Assembly: GCA_943737045.1 (NCBI GenBank) | Contig: CALSFV010000211.1 | Span: forward strand, 1,520,501-1,584,500 | DNA: 64,000 nt | DNA from: Parapristionchus giblindavisi | Taxonomy: Eukaryota > Nematoda > Chromadorea > Rhabditida > Diplogasteridae | Direction: 5' to 3' | Shown: positions 23,315 through 37,100 of the stretch, piece after piece | Layout of the letters: each line of letters opens with the position of its first letter | Position numbering within the stretch: the first letter of the stretch is position 1 | Made by a program: the position numbers and the translations under genes | Notes under the pieces: generated by a model | What the model was told of the DNA's origin: nothing | Databases searched by the model: none | The model's input: the letters and a program-made list of their open reading frames with translations, nothing else

Positions 23315-23917
23315 TTATTAATGATCATTTCTAGTCATTTGTCATTCCTCATCACTCATTCCTCATTTCATCGAAATGGGGAGGGGGGGGGGGTGAACGA
23401 GGGGGCTGGGCCAGAAACCAAAGAAGTTCCAGAATAAGAATAAGTATTTTTAACCTAACAATAAGTTTACCCCACCCCCTCATTTAATTCCTCCTTGTGC
23501 AAACTTTTCTTTTATTTCAATCCTATTTAACATGTTGGAACATCTTTTTGATGCATAAATACAGAAAAAATACGAAAATATGTCATAAGAATTAATTTAA
23601 TCAATATTTCATACAACAATAACAAAACGAGATAACAACGAAACCAACGACTCGATACCTAATATGATACAACACAATCAATCAATAATTCAACAATCAA
23701 TCGACCACAGATTTCTCTGAAGAGTTCAAAGATCAAAGATCAAAGTTCAGAGATCAAAGTTTAAAGTTCAGAGATCAAAGATCAAAGTAAAAAGATCAAA
23801 GATAAATAGCCGATCTATTCCTGTCTATCTATTTGTTGGCTTAGATATAGTGTCAAACATGCACTACCGTGACTAATTGACCTATTTATAGCTAAAATGG
23901 TACAGCCAATTTAACTA

Positions 23918-24073
23918 CATATTTGATACAGGTTGGCAAATGATTGGCACAAGGAGGGAGTCGAACCCACGGTGCACAGGTAGCTTAATGGTAGAGCAAT
24001 GCCCCGGATAGGCAGAGGTCGTGGGTTCGACTCCCTCCTTGTGTCAATCATTTGCCAACGTGTATCAAATATG
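23918..24073. mobile_element. 156-bp palindrome enclosing a tRNA-like sequence, copy a
   Basis: The left arm 'tttgatacaggttggcaaat' continues to 'gagtcgaaccc'; the right arm is its near-perfect reverse complement, so the B-box segment GGTTCGACTCC is present in both orientations. The centre is the tRNA-like sequence 23974-24045. The same structure occurs at 31034-31190 at the matching place in block B. Confidence 0.75.
23974..24045 (+). tRNA. tRNA-like cloverleaf, apparent anticodon GGA, probably pseudogene
   Basis: 72 nt fold by eye into a cloverleaf: acceptor GCACAGG with CTTGTGT, D stem GCT/AGC, anticodon stem TGCC/GGCA with loop CCGGATA, and a T arm around GGGTTCGACTCCC. Position 33 is C instead of U and there is no long variable arm, so a functional tRNA-Ser(GGA) is doubtful. 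A and B boxes look intact. Confidence 0.4.
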
Positions 24074-24324
24074 TTTCAAGGAGCTGACCCAGCTATGACT
24101 AGGGTATCACTCAGATTCAATTCAATTTAACTACACTACAGTATACTCATAGCACTACCGTATACCTATTGGCAGACAATCGATAATTGATTTCATTCAT
24201 CTCTTTGTGCATTCGCTCCGCTTCCGCGGCTCTCGAAGCAACCGTCAACTTCCGTCTCTTCTTCCTTCTTCTTACGATTCAGCAGCTTGCGCTTGCGCTC
24301 TCTGTAATTGTACAACTACCGTAA

Positions 24325-24885
24325 TTTTATTTATTTATTTATTTGATACACCCGTGACAGGTGCGACAGCAAATACAGAAACGATGAGAAAAATAATTAT
24401 AATAATATAAAGGACTTGGGGAAGGTGACAGGGGTAATTTGACGATAGCTATCATATCTCCGGAGTTCCAGTAGGAGTGAGGTGGACGAGGCCTCAGAAC
24501 GGGAAGGGGACCGTTCAGATCCATGTGACTGTTTGGATCATAATGGAAACACCGGGATAGATAACTATAGATTGAGTGCTTGTACTTGTAGGGTAAGGGG
24601 GAGATCGGGATGGCGAAATAAGTGGAATTTGATAGATTGAATTGACAAAATTGGATTACAAATTCGATGTAAATTACACAAAAAACGAGTTGTACGATGT
24701 GCAAATGAACTACGAAGATTCTCTCGTTTAGCAATGGGAATGTGAATAGAGAATGCATTGTGACGAGAATTACAATTTCGTAAAGAATAGTAATCTGACA
24801 TAGGTACATCGACAAGTGAACGAACTATCTTTACAGCAAAAATAATGTCAGCTACTAAACGTCTTACATATAGTGAGTGCAAATG
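24325..24885 (-). mobile_element. LINE 3' fragment (CR1/Jockey-like RT C-terminus)
   Basis: The minus-strand reading has SLYVRRLVADIIFAVKIV, NCNSRHNAFSIHIPIAKRE and a run through SSFAHRTTRFLCNLH. This is the pattern seen after the reverse transcriptase thumb in CR1/Jockey-type elements and resembles the end of the element at 55644-56670 ([17 protein letters not shown]..). The 3' end carries an (AAAT)n tail at about 24325-24346, as expected for target-primed insertion. It is 5'-truncated. Confidence 0.65.
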
Positions 24886-24897
24886 ATGATTACATTA

Positions 24898-25066
24898 CAT
24901 TTTTTTTTACATTTAAACAACTTTATCAGCATTTGGATGTTATTCTAGCTGGGTCGCCATTAGGGTTCTCCATCGAGTCCGATCGTGTCTTGCTATTTGC
25001 ATGAATTGAGGACCAGCGACCTTTACGAATTCATCTCTCCATCGCATTGCCTTTAACTAACTAACT
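24898..25066 (-). mobile_element. RTE-like LINE C-terminal remnant
   Basis: Minus-strand reading includes AMRWRDEFVKVAGPQFMQIA, then RTRWRTLMATQLE and a stop, which fits the RWRDD..VAG..W..A.DR..W end of RTE-type proteins. It is followed by an A-rich tail with GATAAAGTTGTTTAAATG. A second retrotransposon piece lies immediately beside it at 24325-24885. Confidence 0.65.
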
Positions 25067-25099
25067 AACTTGAACTAACTTTTATATATGCTCATCCAG

Positions 25100-25644
25100 A
25101 AGCGCATCACCGCTGACGATTTCATCGAGATGATGCGCGAACCCGGCGAACCGGTGGTGTCGGCGCGCGTCAGGGAACAGGAGGTAGTTATTCATTTTTT
25201 TATTTAAATTATCGATTATTGATTTTTAATATTATCGATTTTTGATTTTCCGGATCTCTTGTCACTGTCATGCGATGGTGCCCACTCTAATCTGACAAGT
25301 TGATATGTTGATTTGTGAGAGTTGATATGTTGGTCAACCTGGTTATTTCGTGTTGCGCTCTTTTGTGATAGGCTGCATTGAGAGTGGTCTAACAATAAAC
25401 CTGCGTATTGGATGAGTTGATCAAGTCTGAATATTGATTCATCGATTGTTTGATTGATTGATTTGTTTTATTGATTGATTGGTTTTATTGATTTATTGAT
25501 TGATTTATTGATTTCTAGGAGATGTTCGCGGCTTATCGCGAGAAGCTGATCACGCTGTCGTCCGATCTGAAGATGCTCGACTGGCTGGCGCAGGTGGCCG
25601 ATCCCTCACATCTCAAGAAGACTGACGCCCTCAAGACTACCAAG
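25100..25644 (+). pseudogene. Unidentified Ser/Gln-rich gene, exons 4-5 only (block A)
   Basis: Exons 25100-25183 (KRITADDFIEMMREPGEP..) and 25519-25644 (EMFAAYREKLITLSSDLKML..) match exons 4 and 5 of the complete gene on the minus strand at 46201-48605, with equal exon lengths (84 and 126 nt) and phases. The first three exons and the short last exon are missing; upstream is a LINE end. It precedes mrps-17 on the same strand, as in block B. Confidence 0.75.
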
Positions 25645-25854
25645 GTATTCAAATCGATACGGCTTACCGTAACCGGCGAATAGGCTATGGTATATCAGGG
25701 GATCTAGAGACTGTCATGGTCAATCGATATTCCATGTGATCTACCGTAGTCCTCAAGGTGGAGCAGGGGTTTATGTTGGTTCATCATGTATTATCTTATT
25801 GGATTATTGTTTTATGGTATCTTATTGTTTGTTTGAAGATGGAGTAGTGAATTG

Positions 25855-26490
25855 AGTAATTGTATTGAAAGATTTTATTAATTGAATTGAAAGATCTTAT
25901 TGATTGAATTGAAAGATCTTATTGATTGAATTGAAAGATCTTATTGATCGAATTGAAAGATCTTATTGATTGAATTTAATGATTTTATTGATTATTTACT
26001 ACGTTGTCGTTCTTTGTAAGTAGTATTCAGTGTTGATGTAGTATATCGTTGTTTTTAATTGACTCGATTTGAAATATTGATCGATTATCGATTTCTCGTC
26101 GTCATTATTGATTGATCTATATCTTATTCATGTTCCTTCTTACTCTTCTCATTGTATCAGGTATCCATGATGCTCGTATATTTCGATAAATATTGAGTGT
26201 TTGTGCGCTATTGTTGGTGCGATCATGACTGGTTGAATGCCAGATACTGTATCTTATTGATTGATTGAGGAAGGAGAAGTGAATTGAGTAATTGCACTGA
26301 AAGATCTTATTAATTGAAATGAAATGATTTTATTGATTATTTACTACGTTGTCATTCTTTGTAAGTAGTATTTAGTGTTGAATTGAAAGATCTTATTGAT
26401 TGAATTGAAAGATCTTATTGATTGAATTTAATTGAAAGATTTTATTGATTGAATCGAAAGATTTTATTTATTGAAATGAAAGATCTTATT
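25855..26490 (+). repeat. ~21-bp tandem repeats, GAATTGAAAGATCTTATTGA
   Basis: Two clusters (25865-25985 and 26290-26490) of units built on GAATTGAAAGATCTTATTGA separate the partial upstream gene from mrps-17. A related inverse phrase (AATTCAATCAATAAGATCTT) flanks mrps-17 exon 1 in block B near 45005-45050 and 46070-46100. Confidence 0.75.
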
Positions 26491-26503
26491 GATCGACTCC
26501 TGG

Positions 26504-28183
26504 ATGACCCAACGTACGAACGTGATCGCGTCCAAGGTCGGCAGGGAGATTCTGCTCGGGAAGGTGGTGCAGATGACGACGATTGGCATCGAGCGAATTC
26601 CCTTTGCTATGGTGAGTGGTGAAGAACATATATTATATTGTAATATATCAAAGGATATGGTGATGAAACTGCGCTGCACGTTTACACTACAGAAATTATT
26701 GTTGGTGCTGTGGTGGCGTGTGCACGGCAGCGTTTCGAGAACAAGATTGATCTGGTATTTCAAAGCTCAATCACGATATCCTCACTTCTACCGAAGTATT
26801 TCGCTGAAAATTTGACGAAATGGTAGACTCGCACGTCTACTTCAAGTGAAAATGATAAGTACACTTTGAGCTTTGAATTACCAGAGGTACAGTAATCAAA
26901 ATATCATCTACCGTAGCGTAGACTAGTTTTGAATTATCAGTCGGTGCGAAAATCTCCGCCTTCTCCTATACTCCTCTTGATCCGCTGGATATAGGAGAAG
27001 ACTGAAAATAAACTACGGGTTCTGGTGGTGAAACTCACTTACACCATAAAAATTATCCTGAACTGATCCTTATTAATCAATAATTCAATGAATTCAGGTC
27101 CGCGCTCAAATGAACGAGTTCAACATGTACCTCAAGAAGAACTTTGCGCGCAGCTTCGACTTTTGGGCGATCGATAGACATTCAGTGGTGAGTGGTCAAT
27201 CAATGGATATTGGTTAATCAATCGATATTCCAAGCATATGTGGACAAGTTCCTATTAAAATGTATACGGCGTGCTGTAAATCTGCGAGTGTGGCGTGCTG
27301 CAAAAACAAACACATCTGATTCGTACATATTTGTCGTTAAAAGTTATGCCAAAAATATGTATTTCCTGATTCAGGGTGGTCTCGGCGATACCGTACTCAT
27401 TCGCCAATTGGACGAATCCCAGCGACCATCTGAGAGCGTCTCCCACCGGGTCGAGAAGGTCGTCTTCAAATACGGTAAGATAATATCATTGTTAGACCTC
27501 ATAATCAGTACACCCCGACTAATCAGTCATTTAGCGGCGACCATTCTCCCCCCTCACCAATGATTCTGTGCTTAGTAAACCTGAATTCCTTCTCAAAACC
27601 TCAGCTGTGCATTTTTACGTGCAGATCAGTTGAAATATTCATTAATTGCATCTCATTTGACGCGTTCAAAGACTATAATGGAAAAGTAACATTCTAGCCT
27701 GTCGCTTCGGTGTTTCATAATGTTAATTTATAAAAGTTTATTTCGTAAAAAATGTTAGATTATCTGTTGTCATATTGAATTCATTATCCCTTTTGATCTT
27801 CCTAGTTTCTATTAGCATAGGTGGAGGATGTTTGACAAACGCCTCCTTGTGATACACGATTTGTCACCGTTTAACAATACTAACATTACTAATATTACTA
27901 ATATTAATATATACTAATACTAATATTCATTGTAATGATGCTGCAGGCAACATTATCGATCCGGTGACGGGCAAACGAGTGATCTCGGGTACATTTAACG
28001 ATGAGATGGAACTTAAGAAGAAACTAGTGGAGGAGATTGTGGATGAGCCATTCCAAGAGGTAGTCAATCAATCGATATCGATAGATTACGGTAATTCGAT
28101 CGTTGCAGGACGCGCTGCTGTTCGAAGAGCGACACGCCCTCCAATCGAGAAGACTGACGGAAGCGCGCGAGAGTAGTGTCTGA
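26504..28183 (+). CDS. mrps-17: Mitochondrial ribosomal protein S17, intact copy A
   Basis: Five exons, 26504-26611, 27098-27187, 27375-27474, 27947-28059 and 28109-28183, total 486 nt (161 aa) with consistent phases and consensus splice sites. The S17 OB-fold signature is seen at about residues 68-112: GGLGDTVLIRQLDESQ, HRVEKVVFKYG, then GNIIDPVTGKR, which is shared with animal MRPS17. The product would bind rRNA in the small subunit of the mitochondrial ribosome. The C-terminal part (DEMELKKKLVEEIVDEPFQE..) is a charged extension beyond the core. The start chosen is the ATG before TQRTNVIASKVG; the same ATG is kept in block B. popl-1 exon 1 begins 440 bp downstream on the same strand, suggesting an operon. 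Confidence 0.9.
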
Positions 28184-28623
28184 TGTGAGAGAGTGACAGA
28201 GATATTAAGATTTCAATCGATAATGTTTATTTCAGTTGTTTCGAAAAGAAAAGAAAAATGCAGAGCAAACTCTCTTCCTTTTACACACTCTCTCGCCACT
28301 TTTCTGTTCTTTTCCTTTCTTTTCGTGACACCACTTTAGCAAATCAAGTTTACAACATAAACTTTAGAATGATTGTTATAGGATATATTACGATTGTTTT
28401 TTGCCATCCAATTATTGTTCATAGATGTCAGCCTTGTTTCAGTTGTGTTTTGTCTTTGATAAACACTGATTTTTTTCAACAACTGTTTTCTTTTGTATTT
28501 CTACGATCAGCCGAGTATGATTCTAACCTATGAGATATCTTGCATATATGCTGACGTTGTTGAGAAAGAAGTTATCGATTTATTGATTGATTTTTGGTGA
28601 TTTATTGATTGATTCGCTGAGAA

Positions 28624-28710
28624 ATGGAGACGGCCACCGTTCACGAGATGCAGCTGAACGTGTCGGAGTTTGTGGAGAAGCGAGCGGCGCAGATTGCTGA
28701 TCTACTCGCG
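28624..28710 (+). pseudogene. popl-1: popl-1 exon 1 alone (block A)
   Basis: ATG and 29 codons (METATVHEMQLNVSEFVEKR..IADLLA) end at a GTACGGTATC donor. POP1 proteins have a related N-terminal helix (..FAQARAAEI..ML..). No second exon follows on this strand: from about 28830 the sequence turns into popl-1 fragments of opposite orientation, so this copy is truncated after exon 1. Confidence 0.75.
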
Positions 28711-28829
28711 GTACGGTATCTATTGATTATAATCTTTATCACATTCGCAAATTGGTGCGGTGAGCCATGGCAGGGGGTCCTTCATAGATCAATGACTTTC
28801 TATTCTTTCTTCTAATCATCGGTTGGCGC

Positions 28830-29620
<791 letters not shown>

Positions 29621-29639
29621 GGTAATAATAATATTATTC

Positions 29640-30560
29640 TTCCTATCACTTGTTTAGGGGGTAACATTACTTCGATATACCACCTCTTATTAAAATCGGG
29701 TGGGTCGGACGCAACAACCGAATAGGTAGGACGCAAGACATTCATTTTTGAGTGAATTTTGGATAAATCGGGTATGTCGGGTGAGTGGGTCTTGCCGCTA
29801 GCGACAATGTCGCCAACGTGTGCTCATAGGAAATCACCCTCCTAACATTAAGGAGAATGGAAATCGAAGTAATGTTAGCGAGAACCACACAGGTGATTCT
29901 ACTATTAGCATTCACTCAATTCCTCCTCTCACACCACTCCTTGGCTATCAAAGGCTAGCCAATGTTGCATTGTGCTGTGCGAAAGTTGCGAAGAAATTAA
30001 AGATAGGCGAGATAGTATGTGAAACGAGGAGAGTTTTCTCTGCTTTTATGGCGAATTTTGAACAGTTTTGTAAAATACGAATTTCGTAGTTTGTAACGTA
30101 TGTACTCTTCGACCTATGGTTAACCTTTGGACCCATATACGGTTTGAATAAAGGAGCTATATATTTAAGCTATATATCGGACTACTGTGCAACAATTGAG
30201 AGCCAGCGCACTGTTGTCCACCACCTGCAACGGGCGCGTTTCACACCTTTCATATATTCCGGTAATTCAACTGTCATATGATGGAATAAATAAGAGTATT
30301 TCTGTTTAAGTTTACCACCACCCCCTCATTTATTTCCTCTTGTGCAAACTTTTTCTTTTATTTCAATCCTATTTAACATGTTGGAACATCTTTATGAGGT
30401 ATAAATACAGAAAAAATACGAAAATATGTCATAAGAATTAATTTAATCAATATTTCATACAACAATAACAAAACGAGATAACAACGAAACCAACGACTCG
30501 ATACCTAATATGATACAACACAAATCAATAATTCAACGATCAATCAATAATCGATAATCA
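29640..30560. other. No intact gene; popl-1 flank and intron-derived sequence
   Basis: 29620-29760 contains intron sequence also seen near 52340-52430 ('gaattttggctaaatcgggt'). 29940-30120 matches popl-1 intron sequence 7620-7780. 30120-30560 matches 22490-22640 and 23460-23700. All of it is shared, non-coding sequence. Confidence 0.55.
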
Positions 30561-31033
30561 ATGCATACAGTATAACCATTCACAGTTCAAGTCTTGTCAT
30601 CGATTCAGACACAGTCACCGGATGATAGTATATCGACGTTGTATTTCTGAAAAAGCAATCAATAATTCATTTAAAAAAACAAATTCAAATTTGCCACCAC
30701 TGACCGGAAGAGTACGGTAGATCAACGACTCCTAATCGATGGAAGGGCGGAGAGGGGCATGAGTCCGATCGCGCATCCTCGAGCAGCTGTGAAGGAAAAG
30801 TCGCCCCGTAGGACGCGACCACAGATCTCTCTGAAGAGTTCAAAGATCAAAGATCAAAGTTCAGAGATCAAAGTTCAAAGTTCAGAGATCAAAGATCAAA
30901 GTTAAAAGATCAAAGATAAATAGCCGATCTATTCCTGTCTATCTATTTGTTGGCATACAGATATAGTGTCAAACATGCACTACCGTGACTAATTGACCTA
31001 TTTATAGCTAAAATGGTACAGCCAATTTAACTA

Positions 31034-31190
31034 CATATTTGATACAGGTTGGCAAATGATTGACATAAGGAGGGAGTCGAACCCACGGTGCACAGGTAGC
31101 TTAATGGTAGAGCAATGCCCCGGATAGGCAGAGGTCGTGGGTTCGACTCCCTCCTTGTGCCAATCATTTGCCAACCTGTATCAAATATGT
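31034..31190. mobile_element. 157-bp palindrome with tRNA-like centre, copy b
   Basis: Same structure as 23918-24073 and in the same relation to popl-1 3' sequence. The central tRNA-like sequence (31090-31161) pairs better here: acceptor GCACAGG with CTTGTGC. Both copies lie between popl-1 3' exons, so this position was probably duplicated along with the gene. Confidence 0.7.
31090..31161 (+). tRNA. tRNA-like cloverleaf, copy b, probably pseudogene
   Basis: Acceptor, D, anticodon (loop CCGGATA) and T arms fold as at 23974-24045. The first acceptor pair is G-C here instead of G-T. The C at position 33 and lack of a long variable arm argue against a working tRNA-Ser. Confidence 0.4.
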
Positions 31191-34100
31191 TTCAAGGAGC
31201 TGACCCAGCTATGACTAGGGTATCACTCAGATTCAATTCAATTTAACTACACTACAGTATACTCATAGCACTACCGTATACCGATTGGCGGACAGTCGAT
31301 AATTGATTTCGTTCATCTCTTTGTGCATCCTTTCCGCTTCCGCGGCTCTCGTAGCCGCCGTCAACTTCCGTCTCTTCTTCCGATCCTTCTTCTTACGATT
31401 CAGAAGCTTGCGCTTGCGTTCTCTGTAATTATCGATCGTTTACTACCGTAATACATCGTACCGTAGTTCTACCGTAATCCCGAAATACCGTATAGTATAA
31501 TCCATCGTATCACAGTAATATTTTCTCTTATTCTTATTCTACTACGCTACACTATACGGTATTTCGGGATAGTTCTACCGTAATCCCCCGAAATACCGTA
31601 TATCTGGAGACAAGCGCTTGTGGGAACGCCGCAGCGTCTGTCGACACCACTTCCTTCCACATTTCGTTCTGCCATCGATGTTGAGCAGCTTTGTCGACGA
31701 TGACGTCATCTTCAGCATCTGCAAAGATCAAAGATCAAAGATCATCTCATCATTAGTATTCGTTTCAACAAAGCTCTATGAGCATTCAAGATGAAGTTAT
31801 TAATTTTTAATTTCTATCAACATGAGTATACACAAAATTAGACACACAAATATGACGGGTGAAAAGAGTTTGGAATATAAAGGTGATTTACTTGCGAATG
31901 GGCCAGGATGGGATGATATTATCATTATCATGATAACTAACGCTCACATTAACCAAACTGCCGTAATCTGCATCACGTGCAAAGATCAAAGATCAATATT
32001 TCTACCGTACCTTCATCATCCAAATCCATCTTCTCTTCTTCCTCTGTCACCTTCTTCTCATCTTCTCCTCGTTTCCCTTGCACAATCACTTTCCTCTTCT
32101 TCTTACTCCTAATCTCTCACTAGATCATCTTCCGTCGGGAGACAGATAAGAGCCAATCTATAATTATCGATTGATTGATTGATTATACATTTATCGATTG
32201 ATTATATTCTCTACACAATAGTTGGAAGGCAGAGGGAATACGCTTCCATTTTCTACCGCCATTTGTCGATTATTTTATATTCGCAACAATCTACAAATCA
32301 ATAAATCGATAATCACCTCCTTGGCCGGCCTCTCGCCACGCAATCCAGTTGTACGGTAACGAACGCGTTCGGATGCTTATTGATAAGTTCTGAATAATAA
32401 GCATTAAATGAACATCCTGAGCTACTTTGAAACTCCTCGCTCTGGCAACGCTTTCTTTATCCACCAGAGAAAGAGAATGTGGTCAGAGCGGTGAGTTTCA
32501 AATTGGCTCGGGTGTGACTTTAAATAGCAGGTTACCCGTTTCAACCAGCCACTTCCACGTTTCACTGTTCTCTCTTATAATTCACTATAGCTTCTTGTTC
32601 GCTCTACTAGAACCAGAGCAGCATTTCGAAAATTCGTTTATACTATTTCCCGGATTCCGAGATCCGGATCCGGATCACAACCGTGCTGGAACATATCTTG
32701 TACTTGCTCATCCCCTCCTCCTCCCCCTCTTCCCTTCTTGTTCTGACTTCTATTCATCCATTGGCTGATGGTCTCCAACGGCCGTCTGTCTCTCAGGACG
32801 AAGGGAGCAGCGGCAGCATCCTTTATGATATATGTTGATCGATAAATCAATAAATCGATAATACTATTGAATATCATGCGTATGTGCCTTCAGGCTCAAC
32901 CATGTTATACATTTTTTTGTTGTGTAGAAAATGAACCGATTAACAAAGGAAACCGATGAAGGAAACCGAACAAAGGGCGCGTGAGACACGAACCTCACTG
33001 GTCGTCGGAGCCTCTGTCCAATCGACGATCAGCTTCATCAATTCAAATGAGACTGGATACTTGACGGATAGGTCACACCAGAATGACGGGCGACGATTCC
33101 ACGGACGCGATAGATGACGGTCCTTTAATGATCTGTTCGAAAAGTTGTGAAAAACACAGCGAAAACTCTCCTCGTTTTACGCACTTTCTCGCTTCTTTTT
33201 TTCTTTTTTCGTAACTTTTGCACATCACATTTAGACAATCATACTCAATCCAAGCTAAAACGTGGTATTACCCCAGAAAGGTTTCTTAATTTTAGCCTGG
33301 GATAGTTATAGTTTAAGAAATATTTCAAATAAAAAACTTTTTCGCATACATTCTAATACTTCCTCTATTATATACCCAATGAAATGATGTAGCCGAGATA
33401 AAGACACCGTCAACTCAAGTTGTTGATGCATTGGCACACTTGTCTTAAGTAACTGCACCGTAACGCCCTAACGGCGACGGAGAAATCCACGCAACTTGTT
33501 CAGTTTACGTGGACACGTAAATCAAATGTAACACCGCATTCAATCAATCAATATCGATTGACTACCGTACCTCCTTCTCCTTGGCCTGTCGCACAGTCTC
33601 CAGTGTGCCCGCGAGCGAATCCACAGCGTCAAAGGGAAAGCAGGGAGTGGCCGCCTCAGAGTGTCCCGCGCATTCGTCCCTAAAACCAATCAATAAATCA
33701 ATAACCCAACCAATCGATACTACCACCGTAACCTGAGCGCTTACCGTAGTCCAGAGGCGCGTTCGGTCCGCAGCTGCAATGCGACCCAGAGGTCGCTACC
33801 GTAACCCGAGGGCACGATCACGTCAACGCCGTTCAGGGTATCACGACCACTATTCCGAACAACGACTAGAAGAGGAATCTGAAAAAGGACAATTTTAATT
33901 TAATGATTTTTATTTTTGAAAAAAATGTATCTTGCAACTTGTATTAAGAATTTACTTTTAAATAGTTAGCTCTGAACAACGAAAAAGACACAAAGAAGGC
34001 GCAATCACGTTTCAACATCAAACTTTAAAAAACATAATGCTCAAAATAACAATAATCCAATTGCAATCGAATAGAATAGTCGTACAACCAGCCAAGCTAA

Positions 34101-37100
34101 TCTGCATCATTGAACGTGAGCTTTCCCACACAACGCATTTTCATAAAATCAATAATGAACATTTAAAAAATCAATAAACTGCCTTTGCGGGTGTCTCACG
34201 CACGCCTCCCAGCGACGATCCTCTCAGCTCAAATCTTGCGCTGTTCGGAATTCGAGCCTGAACATCGATCGATAATTGCGGGAATCAATCAATCAATAAC
34301 ACAACCTCTAGCGCGTCCAGCCTGGTCTGGCTGTCCCACAACGACGATGAGAGCGCCAATCGATCGATAGAATCCGGATCGGAGACCGGCTCTGGCTGCA
34401 ATCAATTGAGAAATACATCTCTCTATGGTTTATCGTCTCAATTAATTAATTTTTGTTTGAAAATGTATTTATCAGTGACCATCATTATTAAAGGAAAAGG
34501 TACGAAAAGGGAGTGTGATGGAATTCCGTCGCTTTTGCGACTTCGGTTTGGGGGTTACAGTTTTTTTTTTTTTTTAATTTGAAATACTCTCTCGCTTTTT
34601 TTGTCTACGAAAGAGCATTTCCAGAGCGGGAAGTCAAATTACCCCGGTATGCTTATAAGTAAGGCCGTGCAATTTCATCTTCTTATTGTTAAAGATATAA
34701 ATACATTGCTATGCTCCAATCTCAATCAATAAATCTCAAGTTTCTCAAAACCACCGCAGTACCATGGGTCCCTTCATAAGTCGTCTCAGGGGTCGTCCAC
34801 ATCGGGGGTCCTCGATCAGCAGAGAGTACACGCTGCCGTCCATCAACTGACCCGGCCCACACCGCGCGAACACTTCGCTCTGCAAAAGATTACGGTAGGT
34901 GGGTGAGATTTGACAAACGTCGTCGGTACACCACCGAGCACACCACCACCACTTACGTGTACGCATCCGCTTGTGCCAATTGCAGTGTCTCGGCGAGAAT
35001 CCGGTGCGACTCGGTCCGATCAGACGATAGCGAACGAGTTGGTCACGAAGATCCTCCAGCGGGAATGAGATACCGTATACCTACAGTATACCTACAGTAC
35101 ACCTCCTACAGTAGCCTACAGAACACTTACAGTATGCAGACAAAAAATCTAGCAAACAGTACAACCACCCTATTTGCGAAATGCATACAGTAATCGCGTA
35201 ACAATCGATACATGGATACTGTATCAATCAATCAATCAATCAATCAATCTCGGGATACGGTAATACCTTGATGGCTGCCGCTTCGTTCTCGTAGACATCA
35301 GTGAGCATTCGAACACGTGCCGCTCACCATTCGGTGATGCTCGAGGGAGCGGACAGCTGGAAGTATTAAACTAAATTAAATTAAATTAAATTAAATTAAT
35401 CTTACATCTAATCGATAGAGAAGGATCAGACATGAACATGGCACACTTTCAGATTAATCAAACTTTTCAGACGTTGAGACATAATACTGTGAACTTCGAG
35501 AACGTTATAGGATATGCCCATTCGGTACCATTATAAATTAGATAAAATGTATAATCAATCAATAAATCGATAAATCAATACCTTCGACGCACCTTACTAA
35601 GGTCCTCCTCATCCGCGCTCGCACCTCGCTGCAGCTCCAATCCTAACAGTGACTTCAGCAGCACGACCGCCCGGCACGATGGATGCGCCCAGAGTGAAAG
35701 CTGACTGCGACTGAAAATCGTAGTAAAAGGTTAAGGTACAACCCGCTATTCAATGCACACGAAGAGGTGGGGGGGGGGTGATTACTGCTAGGCCAGTGTA
35801 GGTCAAGGCCAATTCAGTCCGGAGGGCCTAAACTCTTCTTCGGATCTACTTTACCGCGTGATCTAGTCACTACCAAGCAAATCGTAGATGAGGATAGATT
35901 TATTAGCCCAATCATAATGTATCATCAATGGCCTAGCAGTGATCTCCCGCAGCATTTCGTGTGTTTTCTTGAATAATGGGATTACATTTTTCAACATTTA
36001 AGCACTTTATCGAGATCAACTAAACCACTTTACACGATATAAACCAATCAATACAGATTACCGTACCCATCGGTGGACGTCGACCACTGAAACCGTGCGG
36101 GACCGAACAGCTTGTGAGGGTAGGCGTCTGTGGATGGAACAAGAATTAATCAATCGATACGTGGCAGATTTATCGATTTATTCACATTCCACCGATTCGC
36201 CTTGGCGACGGACATCCTTTACAAGACTTATCTAACATGTATTTTAATGAACAAATTATTATTTTTATTATTTATTATATTGTACCAACATATTACTAAC
36301 TTTACTATTACTATTAACTATTAAATTATAACTATATTGTAAATATAGGCTTATTGTTAGATTGTGACAAGCCCAACCACAAACTGTACCAGGTGATTTC
36401 GTGCACCGAGCATAGCAGTAAACAAGAAATAAGTCGTCACAAATGATACCTTTGAAATGTCAACAATTATCCCACTCACCTCTAGCATACAACAGTGTGT
36501 TGATCTCGCGCAGTCCGTCTCGACCTCCGACGCCACGTATCGATTGGGATACGGTAGATGGACAGCACAGCGGCGACAGTAACCCGACCAGCGCCTCCTG
36601 GCTGGGAGCAGATATCTGAAGTTATTGACTGATCAATAAAATTCCGAACAACATGAATTCTGTGACAAGGGTGAAGTGTATGCGGAGAAACGCGAAAGAA
36701 CCTGGTGGGATTTGTTCATGCCATGACCAGTAGATTTTTTTGTGCATTCGATAACCAATCAATAAATCGATAAAAAAAGATGGTACCAAGAAGCAGCTGA
36801 GGTAGCTCTTGTCCCGAATGACCGCGTGTCTGCGCGTGTTACGGTAGAAGGGCCGGAAGGCGCGCTGGAAACTACGGTCGGGAATACGGTAGCCCCACCT
36901 GGAATCGATCGATAATTGCAATATTTGGTACTTGTCGGATACGATACTAGTACAGATTACTAATACCAACAGCGTAAAATTAATTTTCCGGGCAAATAAA
37001 TCAATAAATCAATTGATCAATCGATAAGTGTACCTTACCGTTCCTTCATAAGGAATCGTTCGGCGTGCCAGATGTGCGTTTCCAGCCACACGTGCTTGCG

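Larger units (their letters stand above)
23470..24310 (-). pseudogene. popl-1 3' fragment with an embedded tRNA-like palindrome
   Basis: 23470-23700 and 23700-23850 match the 3' flank and intron sequence of block B (30300-30960). The exon at 24166-24301 encodes the RKRKLLNRKK..RLTANR-type basic stretch of POP1, but its length (136 nt) breaks the frame relative to copies 1 and 2. The exons before and after are missing. A LINE fragment begins directly beside it at 24325. Confidence 0.7.

Noticed and set aside
23974..24045. Functional tRNA-Ser(GGA)
   Set aside because: C at position 33, no long variable arm and location inside a palindrome; listed as tRNA-like only.
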